Origin: Deltaproteobacteria bacterium
GTDB taxonomy: Bacteria > Desulfobacterota > DSM-4660 > Desulfatiglandales > Desulfatiglandaceae
DNA: 32,769 nt
Direction of reading: 5' to 3'
NCBI GenBank assembly: GCA_016927455.1
Contig: JAFGMQ010000090.1
Coordinates: 1 to 32,769 of the forward strand
In this document: positions 8,190-16,179 of the stretch, piece by piece
How positions within the stretch are numbered: position 1 is the stretch's first letter
Layout: every line of letters starts with the position of its first letter
Program-made: the position numbers and the translations under genes
Notes under the pieces: generated by a model
The model's input: the letters and a program-made list of their open reading frames with translations, nothing else
Told to the model about the DNA's origin: nothing
Database searches by the model: none

Positions 8190-10361
8190 TTAACCAAGCC
8201 TGTGCCTTAAGTATGTGTATCTTTTCTGGGTTTTATTATTCCTGACTCCAATCCCGAAGGCTTTTCTGGTTCCAACAATAACTGCCAGCCTCCTGGCTCT
8301 TGTCACCGCTGTATAAATAAGATTCCGCTGCAGAAGCATATAATGCTGAGTAAGAACAGGGATAATAACAGCAGGATATTCGCTTCCCTGTGACTTATGA
8401 ACAGAAATTGCATATGCCAGAACTATTTCATCCAGGTCCGTGAAATCATAGGTTACATCCCTGCCGTCAAAGCAAATGGATACTGTCTGATCCTCAAGGT
8501 CAATTTCACTGATTTTCCCGATATCGCCATTAAAGACCTCTTTATCATAATTGTTTATTATCTGCATAACCTTGTCATTGATCCTGAACTCTCTATTACC
8601 TCTGAACAGCCTTTCTTCCCGTGGATTAAGAAGATTCTGAAGTTCAGAATTAAGGTTCCCCGCCCCTACTGTCCCCCTGTGCATCGGGGTGAGAATCTGG
8701 ATATCATCAACAGGGTCAAGGCCAAAGCGTTTCGGTATGCGGTCTTTCGCAAGTTCAAGAATAATCTTAAGCACATCTTCCGGGTCTTCCTTTTCAATAA
8801 AGAAAAAATCATCATTCGGTTCTGTGGACCTAAGTTCCGGGAGTATGCCGCTGTTTATCCTGTGGGCATTCGTTATGATAAGGCTTTCCTTCGCCTGCCG
8901 GAATATCTCATTCAGCTCAACAACCGGCACATAATGAGATTCAATGATATCATGCAGCACATTTCCCGGCCCTACAGAAGGAAGCTGGTTGACATCTCCT
9001 ACGAGAATCAGTGTAGCATAATATGGAATTGCCTTTAGAAGGTAATGCATGAGCATTGAGTCGATCATTGATGTCTCATCTACAATCATAAGGTCACAAC
9101 TCAGGGGCCGCTCTTCATTTCTTCGAAATCCACCTGATCTGAAACTGTATTCAAGCATTCGATGAATTGTCATAGCTTCGTGACTGGTGCTTTCAGCCAT
9201 TCGTTTTGCTGCCCTGCCTGTTGGCGCTGCAAGAGATACCCTGGCACGATGTCTCAGGAAAATCTTCAGAATTGCATTGATAATGGTTGTTTTTCCGGTT
9301 CCAGGTCCTCCGGTAATCACCATTATCTTATTCTCAAGGGCGCATCTGACTGCCTCAACCTGATTTTCTGCAAGGGTTATGGAAAGCTGCCTTTGCACCC
9401 ATTCAATTGCTTCACCTGAATCAATCCCTGTTATGGATTTGGGTGTATTTGCCAGCTTCTTCATAAGTCTCTCTGTTGTGACCTCTGAAATATGGAACCT
9501 TTTGAGGTATACGGCCTTATTGTTCTCCTGAAATCCATCGATACCGATGTTCAAGTCTTCAATTACAATTCTTTTTTCAAGTTCGATATTTGAGAATGCC
9601 TTGATTAAAACACTGCGATCTATGTCAAGTATATCGTGACTTCTATCTAAAAGCGACCAGTAAGGATAATAGACATGCCCCTGGTCTGCGAGCTGATTAA
9701 GAACATAAAGTATGCCAGCCCCAGCCCTCAGCTCAGAGTCTTTTGCGAATCCCAATTTCTCCGCAATGCCGTCTGCGGTGGCAAACCCGATTCCATGTAT
9801 ATCTGTTGCCAGCCGGTAGGGGTTATTCCTGAGCAGCTCGAGAGATCTGTTGCCGTATTGCCTGAATATCTTTACGGCATGGGCTATACTGACATCATGG
9901 CTCTGCAGAAAGAGCATTACATTACGAATATCCTTTTGATCCTTCCACGCCTTTGTAATAAATTCAATTCGCTTGATGCCTATTCCTTCGACTTCTGCCA
10001 GTTTTTCACTCTCATTTTCGATTACCTCCAGAGTATGTTTTCCGAATTTCTTTACCAGCCGCCCGGCCATGACCGGGCCAATCCCCTTGATTAATCCTGA
10101 GCCAAGATACTTTTGAATGCCATAGATTGAAGCGGGAACAGATGTTTCATATTGCTGTATCTTGAACTGCTTGCCGAACCTGGGATGAATAATCCATTCA
10201 CCCCTCATTTTTAAGATCTCTCCAGGGGAAGGAGGCAGAAGATGTCCAACCACAGTCACATACTGCTTTTGTCCAGAGACCCTGACCTTTGCAATAGTAA
10301 AGCCGGTTTCCTCATCGGCATAGGTAACACTCTCTATATGGCCTTCAAGATTGACAATCAT
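8190..10361 (-). CDS. recD2: RecD2-type SF1B ATP-dependent DNA helicase
   Basis: Long N-terminal domain with repeated HhH-like segments (YLGSGLIKGIGPVMAGRLVKKFG; LAEVEGIGIKRIEFI), Walker A GGPGTGKTT, Walker B MIVDETSMID, ILVGDVNQLPSVGPGNVL, C-terminal AYAISVHKSQGSEYPAVIIPV...YTAVTRARR. Confidence 0.95.
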   Translation of the reverse strand: MIVNLEGHIESVTYADEETGFTIAKVRVSGQKQYVTVVGHLLPPSPGEILKMRGEWIIHPRFGKQFKIQQYETSVPASIYGIQKYLGSGLIKGIGPVMAGRLVKKFGKHTLEVIENESEKLAEVEGIGIKRIEFITKAWKDQKDIRNVMLFLQSHDVSIAHAVKIFRQYGNRSLELLRNNPYRLATDIHGIGFATADGIAEKLGFAKDSELRAGAGILYVLNQLADQGHVYYPYWSLLDRSHDILDIDRSVLIKAFSNIELEKRIVIEDLNIGIDGFQENNKAVYLKRFHISEVTTERLMKKLANTPKSITGIDSGEAIEWVQRQLSITLAENQVEAVRCALENKIMVITGGPGTGKTTIINAILKIFLRHRARVSLAAPTGRAAKRMAESTSHEAMTIHRMLEYSFRSGGFRRNEERPLSCDLMIVDETSMIDSMLMHYLLKAIPYYATLILVGDVNQLPSVGPGNVLHDIIESHYVPVVELNEIFRQAKESLIITNAHRINSGILPELRSTEPNDDFFFIEKEDPEDVLKIILELAKDRIPKRFGLDPVDDIQILTPMHRGTVGAGNLNSELQNLLNPREERLFRGNREFRINDKVMQIINNYDKEVFNGDIGKISEIDLEDQTVSICFDGRDVTYDFTDLDEIVLAYAISVHKSQGSEYPAVIIPVLTQHYMLLQRNLIYTAVTRARRLAVIVGTRKAFGIGVRNNKTQKRYTYLRHRLG

Positions 10362-10397
10362 ATTATGCCCCTGCCTTCAGTCCTGGTAAAAGTGCAG

Positions 10398-10433
10398 AAA
10401 AAACCCCCATTAGAAAGAAATCTCCAATGAGGG
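10398..10433 (-). terminator. Intrinsic (Rho-independent) terminator of the HU gene
   Basis: Minus-strand transcript CCCTCATTGGA-GATTTCTT-TCTAATGGGGG followed directly by TTTTTT: 11-bp stem including two G-U wobbles, 8-nt loop, U-tract; lies just after the HU stop codon. Confidence 0.85.
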
Positions 10434-10466
10434 CATTATTATCCTGATAAACCTGATAATCAGAAA

Positions 10467-10736
10467 TCAACCAACAGCATCTTTCAGGGCTTTTCCAGCC
10501 ACAAATTTAGGCACATCTTTGGCCTTGATCTTTATTTCCTGTCCTGTCTGCGGATTTCTTCCTTTCCTGGCATTCCTTTTCTGGGTTTTAAAAGTACCAA
10601 AACCGACCAGCGTGACAGATTCCTTTTTCTTCAGTGCCTTAGTGATTGAAGCAAATACCGCGTCAACTGCAGCCTGTGCATCCTTCTTTGTTTTTACCAC
10701 TTTTGCAACCTCATTAACCAAATCACCCTTGTTCAT
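10467..10736 (-). CDS. HU family DNA-binding protein
   Basis: 89 aa, [88 protein letters not shown]: classic HU/IHF. Confidence 0.97.
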   Translation of the reverse strand: MNKGDLVNEVAKVVKTKKDAQAAVDAVFASITKALKKKESVTLVGFGTFKTQKRNARKGRNPQTGQEIKIKAKDVPKFVAGKALKDAVG

Positions 10737-10893
10737 CTTTCCTCCTCCTTTTTTTTGACATTTCTAAAAACCAGTATCCTGCCAACTAACTTACCCAAAC
10801 ATTTCTAATATTTCAATGAAAAGCTGGTGGATTTTACACTAATCCAGCAGTTTTACCTAATAAAAAATATTAAAAAATGTTAATACCACGCTT

Positions 10894-13104
10894 TTATAAT
10901 CTTCCGCTTAAAAAATAAATGGCCCTTGACTGTGCTGCAGCATTCCAGAAAGAGATTAATGCCTGCAGTTTATCGTTCAGGTTACCTTCTCGTGAATATT
11001 TGCCGACCTCGTAATACAGCTGAGCCCAGACAGGGATACTGCCGCTTTCTTTAGCCAGAATAATATTCTGACGTGCGTTTTTTACTGCGAGATCAAGCAT
11101 ATTTATCAATGCCTGCTCCTGGCCCACCTTTACGACATTGCCGAATTTGTCTATCTCGGCCATAAGTGAATAATATTTTGTAACCAGGCCGGAAGTTGCA
11201 TAGAAAAGTTCCATCCCAGCACCCAGACGGGCCACATCACTAGTCGGAGGAAAGTTTATAAAACCCATATAGGAAGCATATGTCAAACCAAAGGATAAAT
11301 CCTCCTCCATGAGTTTCATCCTTGCCAGTTCAAGCGAAATCCCCATTTTATCGGCTTCCTGCTCGATAAAAAGACTTTCGAAATTCCTCATGTTGGCATC
11401 TGCTGCCACGGAAAAAAGTGTTGCAAGTCCTTTGACAGCTTCAGGACGGGGCAAACCCTTCTCTCCAAATCCCAGACCTATATTAAGCCTGTCCTGAGCA
11501 AGTTCAATTGAAACCTCGCTCATTTTATAAAACATGACAGTAAGGAACATCTTCTGAAACCATCTGTCCAGAAGCTCCTGCTGTATTCTGGCCTGCTGAG
11601 GTGAAGAAGATTCCTGATCGGATGAAACGCCTGAATCGTATATAAAAGAAACTGATATCTGCTCGTTTCCCCTTGACATGAAAAACCTGAGCGTATCACC
11701 GATCCTCGTCTGCTGCAGTAATTCTCCAACATCACTAACGGAATTTACGGGATATTCATTAATACGATAAATTATATCCCCTGCCAATATCCCCGCACGA
11801 AATGCAAGGCTGTTCGGGACAACTGCGTTCACCAGCAATCCCTGGCCGTAGGGGGATTTTGTCACCGTTATTCCCAGTGCAGGCCGGGTACTTTCCTGTG
11901 TTGACGCTGCTGCATCCTGCATGAGTTTTTCAATTGCAATCATGCTCCTCTCAAAATTCTGGGACAGCAGGATACATCCCTTTGCCTGAATAACCTTGGC
12001 ATAAGTATCAGCCAGGGTAACCATATCACTCAGTGTACTGATTCTTTCACTGTCCAGTCTGGTATAAAAAGAATTAACCCTTTCCTGTGAAAACCTGTAA
12101 AGGTCAATGTAATTTTTAACGGCCTCTTTAGGATTACCCTGCAGGGTAAACAGGGTTCTTATTACATCTGCCTGAAGATAGCCGGAAAACCCTATGGTAA
12201 ATGACAGAACAGCACGACCGTAGGCAACACTTATGTTTCCCTGGAGCAGTGCATCAAGGGACCCCTTGTAAAGGGCGTCTGCTGCCTCCATGTTCCGGAC
12301 TATGTCCTGGCTTTTGTAGCTGTTGGGGATTAATTTATATTTGGCTTCTGTCTCTTTATATCTGACATGCCAGGCCCTTACTGCATCTCTGGTCCGGTCA
12401 AAGACACGCTTAGGGATATCGGGGAAGATATCTTCTTTTGGTCTGACCTTCAAGAGCCTTTTTCCTGTTAAATGCTCATATGCCTCATAAATATCCCTTG
12501 CCTGAATAATATTGGCACCTAAAGAATGGCCGAGATCAATAAGGTCTACCATGGACTCAGTTACAAGATCATAGCCGTATCTGCTGCCGTACGGAATAAT
12601 GACAGTTTTTTTCCCTGCCCTTACAGCCCCCTGGATCTTTTGAGGAATGCCTCCGACAGGTCCTATGGTTCCATCCGGATTGATGGTGCCGGTCATGGTA
12701 AAATCATCCCTGATACGATCTCCCTGAATAGCAGCCATAACGGCCACGGTAGTTAGTCCGCCTGCACTCGGCCCATCCACACGGCCGAAAATATCATAAG
12801 AAATCTTATAATTGGTGAGATCTATACCAAGGATCTGACTTGCCATAACAGCAGCCATCCAGCCGGCCGAACTCATCATGGGACCTACCCCGCCGGCAAC
12901 GCTCTCAAAGATGCCAACAGAAATTTTTTTCTTTGGATTTGGTTCAGCCGTTACATAGCCCCTGCTGACACCACCCGTTTTCATTGCCGAATTAACCCAG
13001 AGCCAGTCAATGGTGACTTCGCCTGCATTTATTGATTCGGAGGAGAGAAAAACCAGGATACAAAGACATGTTAACAGAAAATATCGAAATCTCTTAATCC
13101 TCAA
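10894..13104 (-). CDS. Exported Lon-like (S16) serine protease with PDZ domain, no ATPase domain
   Basis: N-terminal signal-like MRIKRFRYFLLTCLCILVFLSSESINA; Lon catalytic Ser region VDGPSAGGLTTVAVMAAIQGDRIRDDFTMTGTINPDGTIGPVGGIPQKIQGAVRAGKKTVIIPYG with Ser and Lys positions intact; PDZ segment ALGITVTKSPYGQGLLVNAVVPNSLAFRAGILAGDIIYRINEYPVNSVSDVGELL; long helical C-terminus. Confidence 0.88.
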   Translation of the reverse strand: MRIKRFRYFLLTCLCILVFLSSESINAGEVTIDWLWVNSAMKTGGVSRGYVTAEPNPKKKISVGIFESVAGGVGPMMSSAGWMAAVMASQILGIDLTNYKISYDIFGRVDGPSAGGLTTVAVMAAIQGDRIRDDFTMTGTINPDGTIGPVGGIPQKIQGAVRAGKKTVIIPYGSRYGYDLVTESMVDLIDLGHSLGANIIQARDIYEAYEHLTGKRLLKVRPKEDIFPDIPKRVFDRTRDAVRAWHVRYKETEAKYKLIPNSYKSQDIVRNMEAADALYKGSLDALLQGNISVAYGRAVLSFTIGFSGYLQADVIRTLFTLQGNPKEAVKNYIDLYRFSQERVNSFYTRLDSERISTLSDMVTLADTYAKVIQAKGCILLSQNFERSMIAIEKLMQDAAASTQESTRPALGITVTKSPYGQGLLVNAVVPNSLAFRAGILAGDIIYRINEYPVNSVSDVGELLQQTRIGDTLRFFMSRGNEQISVSFIYDSGVSSDQESSSPQQARIQQELLDRWFQKMFLTVMFYKMSEVSIELAQDRLNIGLGFGEKGLPRPEAVKGLATLFSVAADANMRNFESLFIEQEADKMGISLELARMKLMEEDLSFGLTYASYMGFINFPPTSDVARLGAGMELFYATSGLVTKYYSLMAEIDKFGNVVKVGQEQALINMLDLAVKNARQNIILAKESGSIPVWAQLYYEVGKYSREGNLNDKLQALISFWNAAAQSRAIYFLSGRL

Positions 13105-13181
13105 GGTGAATCCCCCTTTTAATAATCACCATAGACAATAGACATGGGAAAAAAACATACAGTTATTGAAAAAGAAATAGA

Positions 13182-13787
13182 CTAAAAAGACATAGACTCT
13201 TCGGACCCGGGTGGCATTTCACCTGGTGGCTGTGAAGGAACATAAATTCTATCCACCCTGACTAACTCTGAATAAATCCACCCTGAAGACTGCTGATCAT
13301 ACATCAATACCTGATACCACGAGCCCGTTTGTCCTTTTAAAACAAAAACCTGACCTTCATTAGCATTACCAACAACCTGATATTGCATTCCAGGGCCAGA
13401 TCTTAAATTAGCCTGACTGCTGACTACAGTAACCTGGCCAGACAGGGAAACATCAGCATTATGAACCGGAGGGGTTTGTGAGGAAGGTGCAGCATCCGGA
13501 AGTACAGTGATTACATATCCAATGTGAAAACCTTTTTTATCAAGATATTCCACCTTAACTCTTTCACCCGTCAAAGGCATGCGTCCGGGATGATATTTAG
13601 TCCTGATGCCAACAAGAAAAACCATTTCGCTTCCGTCAAAACCCCTAACATAAATATTATGGCGAAATGCACGGCTTTCCTGAATTCCCGTGACTTTGCC
13701 TTCATAGACTTTAAAGGCCATACCCTTGCAGGGTAAAGAAATGAGGATTAGAAGAAATATGGAACACAAGAAAAAATATTTTTTCAT
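13182..13787 (-). CDS. Secreted bacterial SH3-domain protein
   Basis: MKKYFFLCSIFLLILISLPCKGMAF signal peptide, then VTVVSSQANLRSGPGMQYQVVGNANEGQVFVLKGQTGSWYQVLMYDQQSSGWIYSELV (SH3b). Start at 13787 has AGAG upstream and is preferred to 13799. Confidence 0.82.
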   Translation of the reverse strand: MKKYFFLCSIFLLILISLPCKGMAFKVYEGKVTGIQESRAFRHNIYVRGFDGSEMVFLVGIRTKYHPGRMPLTGERVKVEYLDKKGFHIGYVITVLPDAAPSSQTPPVHNADVSLSGQVTVVSSQANLRSGPGMQYQVVGNANEGQVFVLKGQTGSWYQVLMYDQQSSGWIYSELVRVDRIYVPSQPPGEMPPGSEESMSF

Positions 13788-13917
13788 CTCTGATTCCATT
13801 GTATTGGGATATACATTGTGACATATTTCATTTTAAATCATCACTTACAAGAAAAAACAATCAATTGCAAGTACTTTTTACCTGGTTTTTATGAGCCTTT
13901 TCCTTAAAAATCAGCTC

Positions 13918-13946
13918 TTGACAGTTATAGTTCATAAAAATATTTT
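13918..13946 (+). promoter_or_regulatory. Predicted sigma-70-type promoter for the polytopic membrane protein gene
   Basis: TTGACA (13918-13923), 17-bp spacer, TATTTT (13941-13946), about 25 bp upstream of the ATG at 13971. Sequence match only. Confidence 0.5.
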
Positions 13947-13970
13947 TGAAATCCGGGACTAAGTGTAAGG

Positions 13971-16169
13971 ATGGAAGATCTCTTTTCGCTTGTTAAAATA
14001 ATCCGTAAGGTTGAAGCCCTTTTTCTGCCTCTGCTTCCTTCCAGTTTTCAGCAGAAACCTCCAAGCTATCGTCTTGGCGCTGTATGGATTGAAAAGCTCA
14101 CCAGGCATGAAAACGAATCAAAATGGAAGTCTGCCCTTCTTTATTATATCAAAAACTATTTATACAGGGCCTATCATGAAAAGGGACTGGCATCCCAGGG
14201 ACAGCTGTCGGAAACAGAAATAAAATGGATGCGATGTATACTTGCTGTAATGGCCGCTGTTATTCTGGCCGCCTTCATCCCTAAGGCAGAGCTGCTTTCA
14301 CCTCTTATTAAAGGCATCCTGCTTCTTGGCAGCAGCATATTGATACTGTTTGGTTCTGCCCTGTTTTCCATCAGTGCACTATGGGCAGCCTGGGGATTTC
14401 TTTTCCCAATTCTCGGAGCAACAGCCCTTGAGAGCGCCCCCTGGAGCCTTTTCTTCCTTTCCTGCTGGGTTCTGATCTGGCATCTGCCTGCCCTGAAGAA
14501 AGGAAATTCCTGGTCATGGTATGATTGGGTTGCAACCCTTCCTGTGCTTTTTTTCTGGATGGATGTAATAAGATGGATTCCCTCATGGACGAGATGCCAG
14601 AATGCCTATCTTTCTGTAATTCTCTGGGGTATTCTGTGGACAGCTCTTATTGTTAATAAAAATGCCCTTATATCCAAGTCTATTCAGTTATTTCTGCCTT
14701 CAAGCCTCCTTTGTTTTTTTCTAACCCTGACACTCGGAAAAACATGGTTTTCAGGCCTTGTTTTTTTCCGGAACTGGAGATGGGTGCTGTGGGTTGCAGC
14801 AACCTTCTCCCTTGGCATGATTCTCTCAAAAATCTCTCCTGCCATTACTGCCTTTAAGTCCCTGTTTCGCTTCAGCACGTTTATTGTCATATTTCTTATA
14901 TTTGGCGCCCTAATTTGTTTTTTCAGCAACCGGGATTTTTTATATGACCAGATAGACACCTCTGCCGTTCTTTTAGGCAGTGCAACCTGGCCATTATGGT
15001 GGTTTATCGGCGCCGGAATAATTATGTTTATAAGAAAGACTACAATGGTTTTGCTTAACTGGATTCAGGCCCTGCTGCCTTCCTGGCTGCTGCCGGTATC
15101 TCTGTTTGTTTTTCCTGCTGCAGCACTGTATTTCGACTGGATACCATTCCTTATTCAGGCGGTAGGGAAAAATGTTTTTTTTATAGCAGCATCTTGCCTG
15201 GCCCTGGTATCCTGCATATTTGCCTTCCTGAAAAAAGAAAATGCCCTGCGCGAATGGATTTTCTGGAGCATGTATATTATTTTCCTCCTGCAGCGCCACT
15301 GGTCTTCTGCCCACAGAATGGCTTACGAAACCAGCGCCGAGCTTAACCTTACGGGTTTTCTTCTCCTGGCATTCTGGCTCATGTGGCTGGGTTATGATGT
15401 AGTTGGCGAAAAACTGAGTGAATATGCAAAAAATGACCAGGACCGAAGAAAAACAGCAGCCCTTCTGGGGGCATTCCTCTGGCTGCTTGCTTCATCTCTG
15501 TGGTCAAGCTACATCGATCTTAATCTAAATACCCGTCAGGAAATACAGCTTAATCTGTTCATGGGATTCAATTTTTTTGGGTGTCCGTTCATTATTTACA
15601 GGATGATTCTGGGGGAACGGCTCAACAATGAAGTTCTGCCATGGCCATGGATTCTGCTGGCAGGGATCGGCCTTGTTCAGCTTCTCCAGGGAGTTGAACA
15701 CTATCTTGTGGGCTTCATCCAGGGCTGGACTCCCGATGAACTCCATTCACATCTTTACAGCATTCATGTTATAGCTGAAAGGCCCATAGAATCCATCATG
15801 CCAAAATGGGTGCTGGATCCATCATGGAACTATCTCTGCCGATTTGAACGCTGGCTCGCAGCGATGAGCCTGATCATTTTCCTTATATCTTTCATAAAAG
15901 CCAAACCGGAATACCGGCTGGAGACAGTCTTATCCGTTACATGTCTGACAAGCCTTGCAGCAGGAGTAACTGAGAGTTACTGGTTCCAGTGGCCTTCAAT
16001 GTCACCGTTCTGGTCTGTGATTTTCCGTCCCTGGCAGATTGACAGGACACTCCTGTCCTGGGGACTCAGATTTCTGGAGTTCTTCTCTCTATATGCACTT
16101 GCAGGGATAGCATGGGGGCTGGTATTCACCCTTGTACAGCGGACAAAAACAGTTACGCACCACAAATAA
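13971..16169 (+). CDS. Large polytopic membrane protein of unknown function (732 aa)
   Basis: Long ORF starting after GTAAGG; roughly 95-residue soluble N-terminus, then many hydrophobic segments (e.g. CILAVMAAVILAAFIP, GILLLGSSILILFGSALFSISALWAAWGFLFP). No family recognised. Confidence 0.85.
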   Translation: MEDLFSLVKIIRKVEALFLPLLPSSFQQKPPSYRLGAVWIEKLTRHENESKWKSALLYYIKNYLYRAYHEKGLASQGQLSETEIKWMRCILAVMAAVILAAFIPKAELLSPLIKGILLLGSSILILFGSALFSISALWAAWGFLFPILGATALESAPWSLFFLSCWVLIWHLPALKKGNSWSWYDWVATLPVLFFWMDVIRWIPSWTRCQNAYLSVILWGILWTALIVNKNALISKSIQLFLPSSLLCFFLTLTLGKTWFSGLVFFRNWRWVLWVAATFSLGMILSKISPAITAFKSLFRFSTFIVIFLIFGALICFFSNRDFLYDQIDTSAVLLGSATWPLWWFIGAGIIMFIRKTTMVLLNWIQALLPSWLLPVSLFVFPAAALYFDWIPFLIQAVGKNVFFIAASCLALVSCIFAFLKKENALREWIFWSMYIIFLLQRHWSSAHRMAYETSAELNLTGFLLLAFWLMWLGYDVVGEKLSEYAKNDQDRRKTAALLGAFLWLLASSLWSSYIDLNLNTRQEIQLNLFMGFNFFGCPFIIYRMILGERLNNEVLPWPWILLAGIGLVQLLQGVEHYLVGFIQGWTPDELHSHLYSIHVIAERPIESIMPKWVLDPSWNYLCRFERWLAAMSLIIFLISFIKAKPEYRLETVLSVTCLTSLAAGVTESYWFQWPSMSPFWSVIFRPWQIDRTLLSWGLRFLEFFSLYALAGIAWGLVFTLVQRTKTVTHHK

Positions 16170-16179
16170 AACCACCTTA

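Noticed and set aside
8397-9038. 213-aa plus-strand ORF
   Set aside because: Entirely antisense to the well-supported recD2 coding region; composition is typical of a shadow ORF.
15525-15746. Several minus-strand ORFs (65-106 aa) inside the membrane protein gene
   Set aside because: Antisense to the long hydrophobic ORF at 13971..16169, which has a promoter-like element and RBS; no domain or signal in the short ORFs.
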